A stretch of 64,000 nt of DNA from Voacanga thouarsii (Eukaryota; Streptophyta; Magnoliopsida; Gentianales; Apocynaceae). A program made the position numbers and the translations under genes. The notes under the pieces were generated by a model. It saw only the letters and a program-made list of their open reading frames with translations. It did no database searches and was not told the origin of the DNA. The first letter of the stretch is position 1; each line of letters starts with the position of its first letter. This document shows positions 48,036 to 58,319 of this stretch, one piece after another. The stretch is taken from contig JANUWF010001696.1 in the NCBI GenBank assembly GCA_026120185.1, forward strand, positions 992,001 to 1,056,000, written 5' to 3'.

Positions 48036-49075
48036 TAATATGAATCTTGTGTGGCTTTTCTTGGTGATGTGGGTGTTTTGGTTGGCTATGTGTTCAGCTC
48101 AACTCAAAGGGACCAAAACAGGGATCTTCTAGAGACAAAAAGGAGAAAATGAAATAACCACCTACTATCTATCAAACCCTTAAAGAATTAAGCTTCAAAG
48201 ACCCTCAAGAATAGTAGAGAGTTCTACTATAATCTCACCCCAATATCCTTGAAGCAACAAAGGTAAACAAGAACAAATAGAATAGAGAAAATAGGCACCC
48301 AAATATTGAAATTCAAACAAACCTGAGAAGAACAAAGCAATTAAGACCCATTCAAAGAAAATAACATTGGATTATCTAAAAGATTCATAAACTCATTCAT
48401 AAGAAGGACTAACCCTTAAGCATGGTCTTGAACAAGATGAACAAGGAGGCTAGAGTCTCTCAAGATGTTCTCTCAAATTTGAATTAAAGTGTATAAATTG
48501 TGTTGTCAAATCACTAAAGGTGCTATTTATACTATCCTAACCCTAGTTAAGTAACCCCTGAGGTTCTATTACAGTTTAGGGTCATAATAAGTCTTTATAA
48601 GCTATTAAAATTGAAGAAATCCAGAGAAAACATTAAAAATGCGGGGCAGTTATTGACTGCTTAGGGGGAAGCCGGTGCCGGCTAGGTCCGTTGAAGCCGG
48701 TGCTAGTTGTGCACTGCCTTCGGGCCGGTTCAAGTTGCTATTGAGCTGTTGTTGGACAGATTAGAGCCGACACTGGTTTGGCTGCTTGGAGCCGGCGCCG
48801 GTCGTCCGCTGGAAGGCCTTCCTTGGTTAAGTTTCATCCCCTTTGTTGCTGGCTTGAGTTCTTGTTGGGGTCCTTCTTGGATGGTTATCAACATGAACTC
48901 TTGGCTAGCTTCGTCAACCTTCCAACCCTCTTCCATCCTCAAGTATAGTCTGGTGAGCAAGTGGAAATCATCTTGAAGTTTCTTGGGCCTAGCTTTTGTC
49001 ATTGGTCCTTGTCCGTGCATGGTCACGGTTCTCCCTCCTCGATCTTGACCTCCATGATGAAGTGGAGTCTCATCA
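48036..49075 (-). repeat. G2 3' LTR
   Basis: Minus strand TGATGAGACTCCAC...ATTCATATTA (the final CA is mutated to TA). Carries four GCCGGYGCCGGY-type motifs (48670-48810). Differs from the 5' LTR at about one base in twenty over the first 230 bases by eye. Confidence 0.93.
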
Positions 49076-50393
49076 TTTCCCTCTCTTTGAAAAGGATTCG
49101 TCTTTGAATCATTGCTATCATCTACATCAAAGGGAGAAAGGTCATTAACATTAAAGGTGGCACTAACATGATACTCACCGGGTAGATCTATCTTATAAGC
49201 GTTTTCTCCAACTTTTGTGAGAACTTGAAATAGACCATCCCCTCTTGGATTTAATTTGCTCCGTTGTTGTGTGGGGAATCTCTCCTTGCGAAGGTGCACC
49301 CATACCCAATTGCCCAGTTCAAATGACACATTTTTCCTTCCTTGATTACGCTTATGGGCGATCTCTTCAATGCGTTTTGCAATGGTTGCTTTCATCTTCT
49401 CATGGAGTGCCTTCACCATCTCCGCCTTCTTAGCTTCATCGAGGTTCAACCATTCACCTATAGGTAAAAGAACCAAATCTAAAGGAGTTAGAGGATTAAA
49501 ACCATATACAATTTCAAAAGGAGAATAAGAAGTGGTAGAGTGAATAGCCCTATTGTAAGCAAACTCAATGTGTGGTAAGCACTCCTCCCAAATTTTCAAG
49601 TTCTTCTTGAGTATGGTCAACAAGAGTTGGGTGAGTGTCCGGTTGACCACCTCCGTTTTTCCGTCCATTTAGGGATGACAAGCTGTGGAAAATTAGAGAT
49701 TAGTACAAAGTTTGTTCAATAATACTCTTTAAAAGTGGCTAAGGAATTTAGTATCCCTATTTGAGACAATAGTCCTTGGAATCCCGTGCATTCTCCCCAC
49801 TTCCTTAAAGAATAAATCTATAATATAGGATGCATTATTAGTCTTGGAACAACCCACAAAATGAGCCATTTTAGAGAATCAATCAACAATCACAAATATG
49901 GAATCCTTACCCCCTTAGACCTAAGCAATCCCAAGATGAAATCCATTGAAAAATCAACCCAAGGCATATTCGGTGTGGGCAAAGGAGTATAAAGACCATG
50001 CAGAAGAGATCTAGACTTAGCTCGCCTACAAATAAGGCATTGAGAATAATGTCTCTCCACATCTTTTCTCATTTTTATCTAAAAGAAATGCTCCTTAAGA
50101 ATGCTTAAGGTCTTTGCAACATCAAAATGCCCCATTAGTCCCTCACTATGGGCCTCCCTAACTAGGAATACCCTAATAGAACCCCCTTTGGCACACAAAC
50201 CTTGCCTCCCTAAACAAGAAACTATCATGCCTATAATATTTAGCAAATGCACATTTCTCACAAGCATGGAAAATATCCCCAAACTCCTTATCATCAACCT
50301 ACAAATCTTTCACAAATTCAAAACCAAGAAGTTTAGTAGGGCATACATTCAAGAGAGTGCATTCGCTACCACATTTTCCTTACCCGTCTTGTA
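48730..50393 (-). pseudogene. G2 integrase with C-terminal extension into the LTR
   Basis: Zinc finger: EAHSEGLMGHF (near 50160) then CLICRRAKS (near 50030). In the core, MPWVDFSMDFILGL (near 49940) holds the first Asp, and DGKTEVVNRTLTQLL (near 49660) lies close to the catalytic Glu region. From 49668 to 48730 one frame is open for 312 residues: FAYNRAIHSTTSYSPFEIVYG, the GNWVWVHLRKERFP module, GDGLFQVLTKVGENAYKIDL and ATFNVNDLSPF, then SKTNPFQREGNDE across the PPT and GPMTKARPKKLQ inside the LTR. The upstream part has stops and frameshifts. Confidence 0.9.
49076..49088 (-). other. G2 polypurine tract
   Basis: Minus strand AAAGAGAGGGAAA abuts TGATGAG of the 3' LTR and is at the same time coding (QREGN). 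Confidence 0.88.
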
Positions 50394-50782
50394 TTAAATT
50401 ACATATGGAAATGTTCCAATAAACTCCATCCACCTTGCATGCCTCTTGTTCAAATTTTGTTGGCTCTTGAGGTGTTTAAGGGTCTCATGGTTGGTATGAA
50501 TGATAAAATCTCTCGGCAAAAGATAGTGTTGCCAATATTCTAAGGTCCTCACCAAGGTAAAAAGCTCTTTGTCATAGGTAGAATAATTGAAGGCCACCCC
50601 GGACAATTTCTCACTAAGTATGCAATGGATTTTCTATCTTGGGTCAAGACCGACCTATTCCCACCTCACTTGCATCACACTCTATTTCAAATGCCTTCTC
50701 AAAATTAGGAAGAATAAGAATTGGAGCTTGGCTCAATTTGTCTTTGAGCATTTGAAAGGCTTGTTGTTGGTCTTCCTCCCAC
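50394..50782 (-). pseudogene. G2 RNase H remnant
   Basis: Short readable pieces such as FEIECDAS (near 50690) and [22 protein letters not shown] (near 50570; FxxYDKELxALV motif), then [20 protein letters not shown]. This is the usual gypsy RNase H order, broken by frameshifts and several stops. Confidence 0.85.
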
Positions 50783-51817
50783 CTAAATCCCACCTTTTTT
50801 CTTTGCCACTTCGGTTAGAGGGGCTACTATAGTGCTAAAATTTTGGATGAACCTCCTATAGAAGCTAGCTAGCCTATGGAAACTACGGACTTCGGTAATA
50901 GTGGTAGGGGTTGGCCAATCTTGGATGGCTTTTACTTTTTCCTCATCAACCTCAATCCATTTGACACTCATAACATACCCAAGGAATGTAATCCTCCCCA
51001 AACAAAAAGAGCATTTCTCAATATTAGCATATAATCTCTCCATTCGGAGGGCAACAAGCACACTTTGAACATGATTTAAATGATCCACATATGATTTACT
51101 ATAAATTAATATATCATCAAAGTACACAACAATAAATTTTCCAATGAACTCCCTCAAAACATGGTGCATTAATTGCATAAAAGTACTAGGAGCATTAGAC
51201 AATCCAAAGAGTATGACAAGCCACTCATATAACCCTTGTTTAGTTTTAAAAGCCGTTTTCCATTCATCATCTTCTCTTATTCTAATTTGGTGATAACTGG
51301 ATTTCAAATCAATTTTTGAGAAAATGCATGCACAAAATAGCTCATCAAGCAAGTCATCTAGCCTAGGAATGGGGTAGCGGTATTTTACCATGATGCTGTT
51401 GATAGAGCAATAATCTACGCACATACGCCATGTCCCATCCTTTTTGGGCACCAAGAGAACCGGAGCCGTACATGGGCTTAGGCTCTCTCTCACATGTCCT
51501 TTCTCAAGCAATGCCTCTATTTACTTTTGCAACTCCTTAGATTCCTCTGGGTTGCTTCTATATGCCGGTCGGTTGGGGATGACGGCTCCAGGGACAAAGT
51601 CGATTTGATGCTTAATTCCTCTTATGGGTGGAAGTCCTTCAGGCACCTTATTTGGAAAAACATCTTCAAATTCTTGAAGAATGGCTGCAATTTCATTAGG
51701 CGAAGACAATGTAGAATCATTAGTAGAAACATAAGAACCTTTGCATAAAAAAAGAATAACCGGTTTCTTAGCTTCTATAGCCTCTATGACCTCACTTTCT
51801 TTTGCAAAGAAATTCAC
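50783..51817 (-). pseudogene. G2 reverse transcriptase
   Basis: Reads EFEDVFPNKVPEGLPPIRGI, then a TAA after EESKELQK (51521), and a 242-residue open stretch 51511-50783: [69 protein letters not shown] and the catalytic [12 protein letters not shown] (near 51120). The YFDD core and the surrounding palm motifs are intact. Apart from the TAA this is the best-kept G2 domain. The linker with protease carries more stops. Confidence 0.92.
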
Positions 51818-51837
51818 TCTTTTTTTACCCCTCCTCT

Positions 51838-52410
51838 CTTATCCTTGCTCACTCCTATCCTTAATTGTTAAAGGTACTTGTTTGTCCATCCTCTCTCTCA
51901 ACTCTTTTTCTATCCTCTTTTGTTCTTTCCTCTCAATTTCTTGTTTTTGCTTAACATCTTGAGCTCCCTTCTTCTTTTCTTTCTCCTTTATGATTCTTTG
52001 ATCTTTGTTCACCTCACTAGGGGCCATGGGAGTGAGGGTAAACTTAGTTCTCTCCTTGAGTAGGGAATAAGTATTCTTCCTCTCATCATGCTTTACATGC
52101 CTATCGTATTGCCAAGGCCTCCCTAGAAGCAAGTGACCCGTTTGCATGGGTACCACATCATATAGAACATTATCATTGTATTCCCCCATCTCAAAAGACA
52201 CCAAAACTTGTTTGTTTACTCTCATTTCCCCGCTATCATTCAACTATTGCAATTTGTAGGACTTACGGTGTTTAATCCAACTCATGTCCAATTCTTCAAC
52301 CAAGTTTGCACTAATCACGTTAGTGTAACTCCCACTATCCACAATGACACTACAAGGGGTCTTATTGATTAAACACCTAGTGTAGAAAATATTCTCTCTT
52401 TATTGGTGAT
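51838..52410 (-). pseudogene. G2 retropepsin and charged linker
   Basis: SVIVDSGSYTNVISANLVEE (near 52345; D-S-G intact), then LNDSGEMRVNKQVLVSFEMG, DVVPMQTGHLLLGRP and a long K/E/R-rich linker (52000-51840) to RT. A TAG lies between the two protease halves (near 52247) and a TAA near 51840. G1 protease is its direct counterpart. Confidence 0.87.
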
Positions 52411-52459
52411 CTTGATCCTCAATGGCTTGTGAATTTAATGACCTTCTTGTGACTCCCAC

Positions 52460-53857
52460 TAAATAGTATTCTTAACCAACAACTTCCTCTTCATCACTTT
52501 CCTCATCTCCATTTCACTCTTGGTCTCCTTGGTATCTTTCTCCCTCTTCTTCTTCGTTGGTAGAAACCTCACCATAGGTATTAGTATACATCGTTCTCTT
52601 ACTTGGACACTCATGGAAAGTATGTTCATATCCAAGGCACTTAAAGCACTTGATATCCCTATTCCTTTGTGGCCTCTCCATGGCTTTTCCCTCATCCTTG
52701 TTCCAACTTTTCTTAGGTTTGTAGAAGTCCCTTTAGAATGGCTTAGGGGCTTCATCCTTCTTAATTGGCACCTAGCTGGTAATGTTGGGGTTTGGAAGTG
52801 GTGGTCTAGTAAATGACCTCCTCTTTAATTACCTCTCAATCTTCATAGCGATATGTACTATATCCTCCAATCGATCATAGGGATGCAATTCTACCAAATT
52901 GCCAATTTCCCTATTTAATCCTCCCAAGAACCTTGCTCTTGTTGCTCTAGGATCCTCATTGATATGAGCTCTCATCAACATTACTTCCATTTCTTTATGG
53001 TAATTTTCCGCACTCTTGTTCCCTTGCTTGAGTGATTGGAGCCTTTGATGAAGATCATTGTAGTAATAGTGTGGTATAAACCTTGCCCTTATCATATCTT
53101 TCAATAAATTCCAACTGGCCACGGTTACCATTCCCATTTGTCTCCTTTGAGCACTAACTTACTCCCACCATACCAAGGCATACTCCAAAAATCCCAAAAT
53201 AGCCAACCTCACTTTTGACCTCTCACTATAGGTATGACTTTCTAAGAAGATCTCCATCTTGCTTTCCCACTCGAAATATGCTTCGGGGTAACTCTTGCTA
53301 TAGAATATGGGCACCTTCAATTTAATATAGTTTAACTCCCTCTCCTCATCATTTCCTTATCTCCTTCCTCCTCTATTACCCCATCCTCTATGGTGTTCCC
53401 CAAAGGCCTCAACTCGTTCTCCCTTATACTATTCATCAACTCCCTCAAACTCTCTTTCTAACCCCCTTAAGTTGTTCCCACCATTCCTTCATTGGCCCTT
53501 ACCTCATCCTCCTCTGAAGCCATATCTTCCCCTTCTCATAGGAGCTTATTGTAATACCCCAATAGAGTGCTCATCCCACTCTTCCTCTTGTTGGGCATTA
53601 AACGGAGGAGTATGGGCATCACCATCCCTCATCCTTAGGCTAGATACTTCAAATCGTTCTTAGCATCTCCTTTGTTCGACGGTAGAAGATTGTCCAGGAT
53701 GATTTTTAAACTCCCTTGTTATGTTTTGGAACTCACTTTGCATAATCCTCATCATAGCTTGCAAGTCTTCGTGGAAACCTCTAGCATCAATTTGTGCTTC
53801 TTGAGATCTACTAGGGCCACTTGGGTTAGGCCTAGAGATCTGTTGATCATGGGCCAT
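52460..53857 (-). pseudogene. G2 gag
   Basis: Start chosen at ATG 53857 (MAHDQQISRPNPSGPSRSQE), the first ATG after the leader, equivalent to G1 18131. The retrotrans_gag domain is readable at 53137-52829 (SWNLLKDMIRARFIPHYYYN, then QGNKSAENYHKEMEVML). A CCHC knuckle, CFKCLGYEHTFHEC (near 52640), follows. The N-terminal third is split by a stop at about 53660 and frameshifts. Gag makes the particle and packages RNA. Confidence 0.85.
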
Positions 53858-54751
53858 GGTGATGGAATATATTTACTTTCTTATACCTACAAAACAAAAG
53901 AGATTAGAAAGAAAAATAGATCCTCACTTCACTTCCTTGCGTGTTGGCTCTAAAGGTTAATCACTCCACCCTCGTGTTTGCTCTCTTAGGCTCTTTTAAT
54001 AATAGGCTCACCCTCTTGCTTTTTTCTCGATACTCAAGCCTTCTTGTTCAATCCCAATTCTCCCCAATAGCTAAAGTTTTAGTCTAACTTAGCGAATCAC
54101 ACAAATCAAAAGAAATTTTCAATTAGAGGGTCTTAGGAGAATTTCAACAAACACTTGTTGGGCACCTCAAGCAAACAAGTTTTAAGTCAAGAATTTCAAG
54201 AAGAGTGGACTCAATCAACATAAGAATAAGCACTAAATGCACAAGAAACACTTCTAAGCAAGAAACAAATAAGAATTATCAAGAACAAAGAAACAAGAAC
54301 AACTAGAACTAGGATGATGAAGAATAAGACGATCACAAGTGTGCACTAGAAAAATTGAGTTCAATGAACATGGAATTTCAACAATAGCATGATATACTAA
54401 GTCCCAATATCTCAAGAAATGAAAATTAAGAATCAAAGACCCCAACTATAGAAAAAAATATTCTTGTGGAGCATTTATCAAACACCTTGGATGTAAACCC
54501 ACCACTTAAGAACAACCAACATTTTCAATCATATTCAAGCCAAATTTCAGCACAAACGCAAGAAAGATTTGTTCCCAAGGATTATATTAACATCAAGGAG
54601 CAATTTCCCAAGAGAAAAATCAAGAAATAGCAAAAAATTCATGACCTTTTTGGAGCATGTTTTTGAGTTACGAGATTTTCTTTGTTTTCTTTTTCTTCAA
54701 CTTTGTAGGGCTCCTTTTCTTGCTTTCAAGCTTTGATTCGAATCAAGCTTA
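53858..54751 (-). other. G2 5' leader, non-coding
   Basis: About 0.9 kb, AT-rich, between PBS and gag. No ORF of interest. CACGAGGGTGGAGTGATTAAC (minus strand, near 53970) is conserved with G1. Confidence 0.8.
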
Positions 54752-54767
54752 CCTGGCTCTGATACAA
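54752..54767 (-). other. G2 primer-binding site
   Basis: Minus strand TTGTATCAGAGCCAGG, one mismatch to the initiator-Met-tRNA 3' end complement, 7 bases from the LTR. Confidence 0.93.
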
Positions 54768-54774
54768 AACTCTT

Positions 54775-55814
54775 TGATATGAATCTTGTGTGGCTTTTCT
54801 TGGTGATGTGGGTGTTTTTGTTGGCTATGTGTTCAGCTCAACTCAAAGGGACCAAAACAGGGATTCTTCTAGAGACAAAAAGAAGAAAATGAAATAACTA
54901 CATATCCTCTATCAAACCCTTAAAGAACTAAGCTTCAAAGACCCTCAAGAATAGTAGAAAGTTCTACTATAATCTCACCCCAATATCCTTAAAGCAACAA
55001 AGGCAAACAAGAACAAATAGAATAGAGAAAATAGGCACCTAAATATTGAAATTCAAACAAACCTTAGAAGAATAAAGCAACTAAAACCCATTCAAAGAAA
55101 ATAATATTGGATTATCCAAAAGATTTATAGACTCATTCATAAGAAGGACTAACCCTTAAACATGGTCTTAAACAAGATAAACAAGGAGGCTAGGACCTCT
55201 CAAGATTCTCTCTCAAATTTGAATTAAAGTGTATGAATTGTGTTGTCAAATCACAAAGGTGCTATTTATACTATCCTAACCCTAGCTAAGTAATCCCTGA
55301 GGTTTTATTACAGTTTAGGGTCATAATAAGTCTTTACAAACAATTAAAATTAAAGAAAACCGGAGAAAACATTAAACATGCGGGGCAGTCATCGGCTGCC
55401 CAGGGGGAAGCCGGCGCCGGCTAGGTCCCTTGAAGCCGGTGCCGGTTGTGCACTGCCTTCGGGCTGGTTCAAGTTGCTATTGAGGTGTTGTTGGGCAGAT
55501 TGGAGCAGGCGCCAGTTTGGCTACTTGGAGCCGGCGCCGGCCGTCCGCTGGAAGGCCTCCCTTGGTCAAGTTTAGTCCCTTTTGTTGCCGGCTTGAGTTC
55601 TTGTTGGGGTCTATTTTGGATGGTTATAAACATGAACTCTTAGCTAACTTCTTCAACCTTCTAACCCTTTTCCATCCTTAAGTATGGTTTGGTGAGCAAG
55701 TGAAAATAATCTTGAAGCTTCTTGGACCTAGCTCTTGTCATCGGTCCTTGTCCGGGCATGGTCATGCTTCCCCCTCCTCGATCTTGACCTACACGATGAA
55801 GTGGAGTCTCATCA
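54775..55814 (-). repeat. G2 5' LTR
   Basis: Minus strand TGATGAGACTCCAC...GATTCATATCA, 1040 bp. It also carries the duplicated pol-end coding sequence (GPMTRARSKKLQ, 55661-55814) and GCCGGCGCCGGC motifs at 55409-55550. Confidence 0.95.
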
Positions 55815-55819
55815 GTAAC

Positions 55820-56716
55820 CCGATTAGTTTTGAGGATTGTCTTACTCCAAAAAGGGCGACAGGACATTGAGATGAGTCATCCTGGCTAGCCGTTTAGCAC
55901 ATGGCAATTGTCGTATTTGCGAGCGATTTTTATTTTAAGTCATACGCTAAATGCCGGGTGGGGACACTTGGTGCGTTTGACTCCTTACCACCTCGATGGT
56001 GATTGATGTTAGGATTGGGACCCCTGGCTTATGGTGGCAAGTAAAAGATTGTGTGCTGCAGTACACTAGGTATGATGCGGTATACTTGAGCAGAAGTACG
56101 TTGCGGTATACTTATTCTGGTTACACAGTTGAGTTCTGGAGGCTGCGGTCTTAGTACAATGATATGTGGCGCCAAAGGCAAGGACTGCGGGACTTGCATA
56201 TGGATACAGGCCGACCTTCTTTTGAAGAAGTGCCTATGATTTGAAAACTGGTGTAATGATTTGAAATTGAAATACAGTTTTCCAAAAATGAATAAGTTTT
56301 GATTAAAATCTTCATTAAAGAGTTTTGGATTCATTTCTAATGAACAAATGATATGCTTTCCACAAAAAGTTTTGTGTACTCTGCTTCTTTGATAAAGCAC
56401 TAGCATACACGGGACTCACTGGGTGATTTTTTATTCGCACGTGTCTTTTATCTTGCCTTTTTTTTGAGATCCAGAGTTGAGCGCACTTACAGATAGGGTA
56501 CGATACCACAATGATAGCAGAATATGTCCGGACATTTTCTTTTTGGATAATGTACTTTATTGCTGATGTTGAATGGAAATTTTCACATATGAGCTTCTTT
56601 GTTATATAGGTGCATGTGACCATCAGTATGGGTTGTTGTATGGATCTGGACCTTACACATTCTGTTGGTTTTTTTTTTTCATTATAAAGACCCCTTGTTT
56701 GAGTAACTGGACGGGG
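55820..56716 (+). mobile_element. LTR C plus strand, 3' part (right of G2)
   Basis: Joins 48035 after removal of G2: GTAAC, then ...CTTACTCC, GCTAGCCGTTTAGCACATGG and the GCGGTATAC short repeats (56070-56110). It ends in ATAAAGACCCCTTG...GGACGGGG, the same terminal module as LTRs A and B, lacking the last 30 or so bases to GTGTTACA. Confidence 0.85.
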
Positions 56717-57490
56717 ATTGTATTCTGAAACAATATATGATGAGATAAGATGTTTTAGTGGAGGCATCTTGGTGTAAGTACACCATCCATCCAGGAGCAG
56801 CAAAGATGTATCAGAACCTAAAATGGCATTATTGGTGGATTGGTAAGGCAAAGGGAAATTCGGACTTTGTAACAAGATGTTTAATTTGTCTGTAAAGGAA
56901 AGTCAATCAATAACAACCTAGAGGGTTCCAACCATTATCTATTCTATTGTGGAAATGGGATGAAATTACTATAGACCTTATTACAGGATTACTTATGTTA
57001 GTAGAGCAGTGAGACACTATTGGGTGATAATGGATCACCTAACTAAGTTTGCTCATTTCATTCCTATTAATTAACAGAATTCCTTAGAGAAGTTAAGTGA
57101 AATCTATATGGAGAAAGTAATTAGACTGCACGAGTATCCTCTAGTATTGTGTCAGATCGAGATCCTAGTTTTACCTCAAAGTTTTGGACTAAGCTGCAGT
57201 AGAGGTATGGGATCACAATAAAGTTCAACATAGCGGCGCACCTACACGCGTATGGACAGACAGAACGAGTGTATAGAATTTTGGAAGATATGTTCTAAGC
57301 TTGCATTTTAAATTTTGGAGTTAAGTAGATTGATAATTTAGCGTATGCAGAATTCATATACAATAATAGTTATAAATTAACAATTGGAATGGTCCCATTT
57401 GAAGCTCTTAATGGAAGGAAATGAAGTCCGAAAAGAAGAATGGGTGAACAAAATACTTTGGGTCTTGAAAAAGTTCGACGTGCTGTAATG
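56717..57490 (+). pseudogene. Gypsy integrase remnant (Tekay/Del-like)
   Basis: Readable pieces in shifting frames: YTIHPGAAKMYQNLKWHYWW (near 56779), the CLIC zinc-finger end (near 56885), WKWDEITIDLITGLL (near 56950), HAYGQTERVYRILEDM (near 57247) and AEFIYNNSYKLTIGMVPFEA (near 57345). This is the order of a Ty3/gypsy integrase of the long-LTR chromovirus type. Many stops. It directly follows a truncated LTR C, so it is likely the only pol remnant of an A/B/C-like element after internal deletion. Confidence 0.85.
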
Positions 57491-57499
57491 AATGAAAGT

Positions 57500-57688
57500 T
57501 CATTACATTCACACCAAAACATGCATTTCATCGCACTGATCAATTTCTCTTCTCAGCGTACCCTTAAATTTTTATTTTATTAATAATACCAGCCTTATGA
57601 AGATTTAGGGTACGAGTAGAACAAATCCAATAATTACATCCAAGTGCCGACCAAATATTATCATACCAAAATTTCCGTCTCATTATAC
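57500..57688 (-). mobile_element. 5' scrap of LTR C, minus strand
   Basis: CACCAAAACATGCATTTC...GTCTCATTATACCG matches 44930-45100. The last roughly 90 bases of the LTR start are replaced by the U6 fragment. Confidence 0.85.
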
Positions 57689-57759
57689 CGGGGACATCCG
57701 ATAAAAATTGGAACGATACAGAGAAGATTAGCAAGGCCCCTGCGCAAGGATGACACGCA
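57689..57759 (+). ncRNA. U6 spliceosomal snRNA fragment (pseudogene)
   Basis: 71 bases match plant U6 nearly perfectly: CGGGGACATCCGATAAAA, GGAACGATACAGAGAAGATT and CCCCTGCGCAAGGATGACAC, including the ACAGAGA box and the AGC triad region. One inserted A, one T-to-A change (GCAAGG for GCATGG). The first bases of U6 and its 3' domain after GACACGCA are missing. No USE or TATA at pol III spacing upstream, since LTR C lies there, so it is not a functional gene. Confidence 0.93.
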
Positions 57760-57799
57760 GCCACGCGGTTAGCACAGAGCGAACTATTCTTTTTCCTTT
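57760..57799. other. Unassigned spacer after U6
   Basis: GCCACGCGGTTAGCACAGAG followed by a T-rich stretch. It is not the normal U6 3' end and matches nothing else I recognise here. Confidence 0.5.
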
Positions 57800-57980
57800 T
57801 ACTAAAGAATACCATGTGCTCGCCGTAGGATAGTGGTATACGCCAATTTTTGGATGTACTCTAAAGATCCCTAAGATCATGAACAGTAATATTCAAAAGT
57901 ATTAGTTAAGAGAGACCAAACTATATCATCTATGAATATAGCCACAAAACTGGGCCGAAATGTCTGGTGCATTAGATCTA
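57800..57980 (-). pseudogene. Gypsy reverse-transcriptase scrap
   Basis: On the minus strand SNAP (near 57965), then FVAIFIDDIVWSL (near 57920), equivalent to the RT catalytic block (VVFIDDIL.YS), followed by a degenerate LYAKF-like segment to about 57810. Frameshifted; orientation is opposite to the integrase relic 0.4 kb away. Confidence 0.75.
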
Positions 57981-58120
57981 TGAAATAGCAGGCATTAGTG
58001 ACACTAAAAGGACATCACTACAAGCTCAAAAAGTCCATATCGTGTTAAATGCAGTTTTCAGAATATTTTCTTCCCTTATCTAAAAAAGGCTCATACTTAG
58101 CACTTCAAGTATTCAAGATA

Positions 58121-58261
58121 GGACCAACTAGGCAGCATAGGATTCTAGAGGTGGCTCCCACAGCACACGGTGTAGCACTTAGTTCCCATACCGGAACCAG
58201 ACGGCATAAGATTCTAGAGGTCGCTCTTACTGTGTACGGTGTAGCACTTAGTTCCCATATT
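58121..58261. repeat. 69-bp tandem duplication
   Basis: Two units containing GCATARGATTCTAGAGGT and GGTGTAGCACTTAGTTCCCA, 69 bases apart, about 80-85% alike by eye. Function unknown. Confidence 0.88.
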
Positions 58262-58276
58262 GGGGGCTGGTTACCT

Positions 58277-58288
58277 GCTTTGATACCA
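58277..58288 (-). other. PBS-like site of a minus-strand element
   Basis: Minus strand TGGTATCAAAGC, one change from the initiator-Met-tRNA complement. On its 5' side lies CTTGATAAGATTGACA, an LTR-end-like sequence cut after about 28 bases by LTR C. With the RT scrap to its left this is probably the 5' end of a shredded minus-strand gypsy element. Confidence 0.6.
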
Positions 58289-58319
58289 AATGTCAATCTT
58301 ATCAAGAAACCCTTATATC

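Larger units (their letters stand above)
48036..55814 (-). mobile_element. Ty3/gypsy chromovirus G2, complete span
   Basis: 7779 bp, perfect GTAAC duplications at 48031-48035 and 55815-55819, and two LTRs of 1040 bp each. LTRs run TGATGAG...ATATCA, PBS for initiator-Met-tRNA lies after a 7-base spacer, and pol reads through the PPT into the 3' LTR. TGATG-type termini, the spacer and the LTR-overlapping pol end recall CRM (centromeric) chromoviruses; a Reina-like placement is the alternative. It splits LTR C plus strand. Stops in every domain make it inactive. Confidence 0.95.

Noticed and set aside
56029..56875. ORFs of 125 and 186 residues on the minus strand
   Set aside because: Antisense to LTR C 3' sequence, no domain recognised, not open in the partner copy.
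57689..57759. Functional U6 gene
   Set aside because: Both ends of U6 are missing and the required upstream element and TATA box are replaced by LTR sequence.
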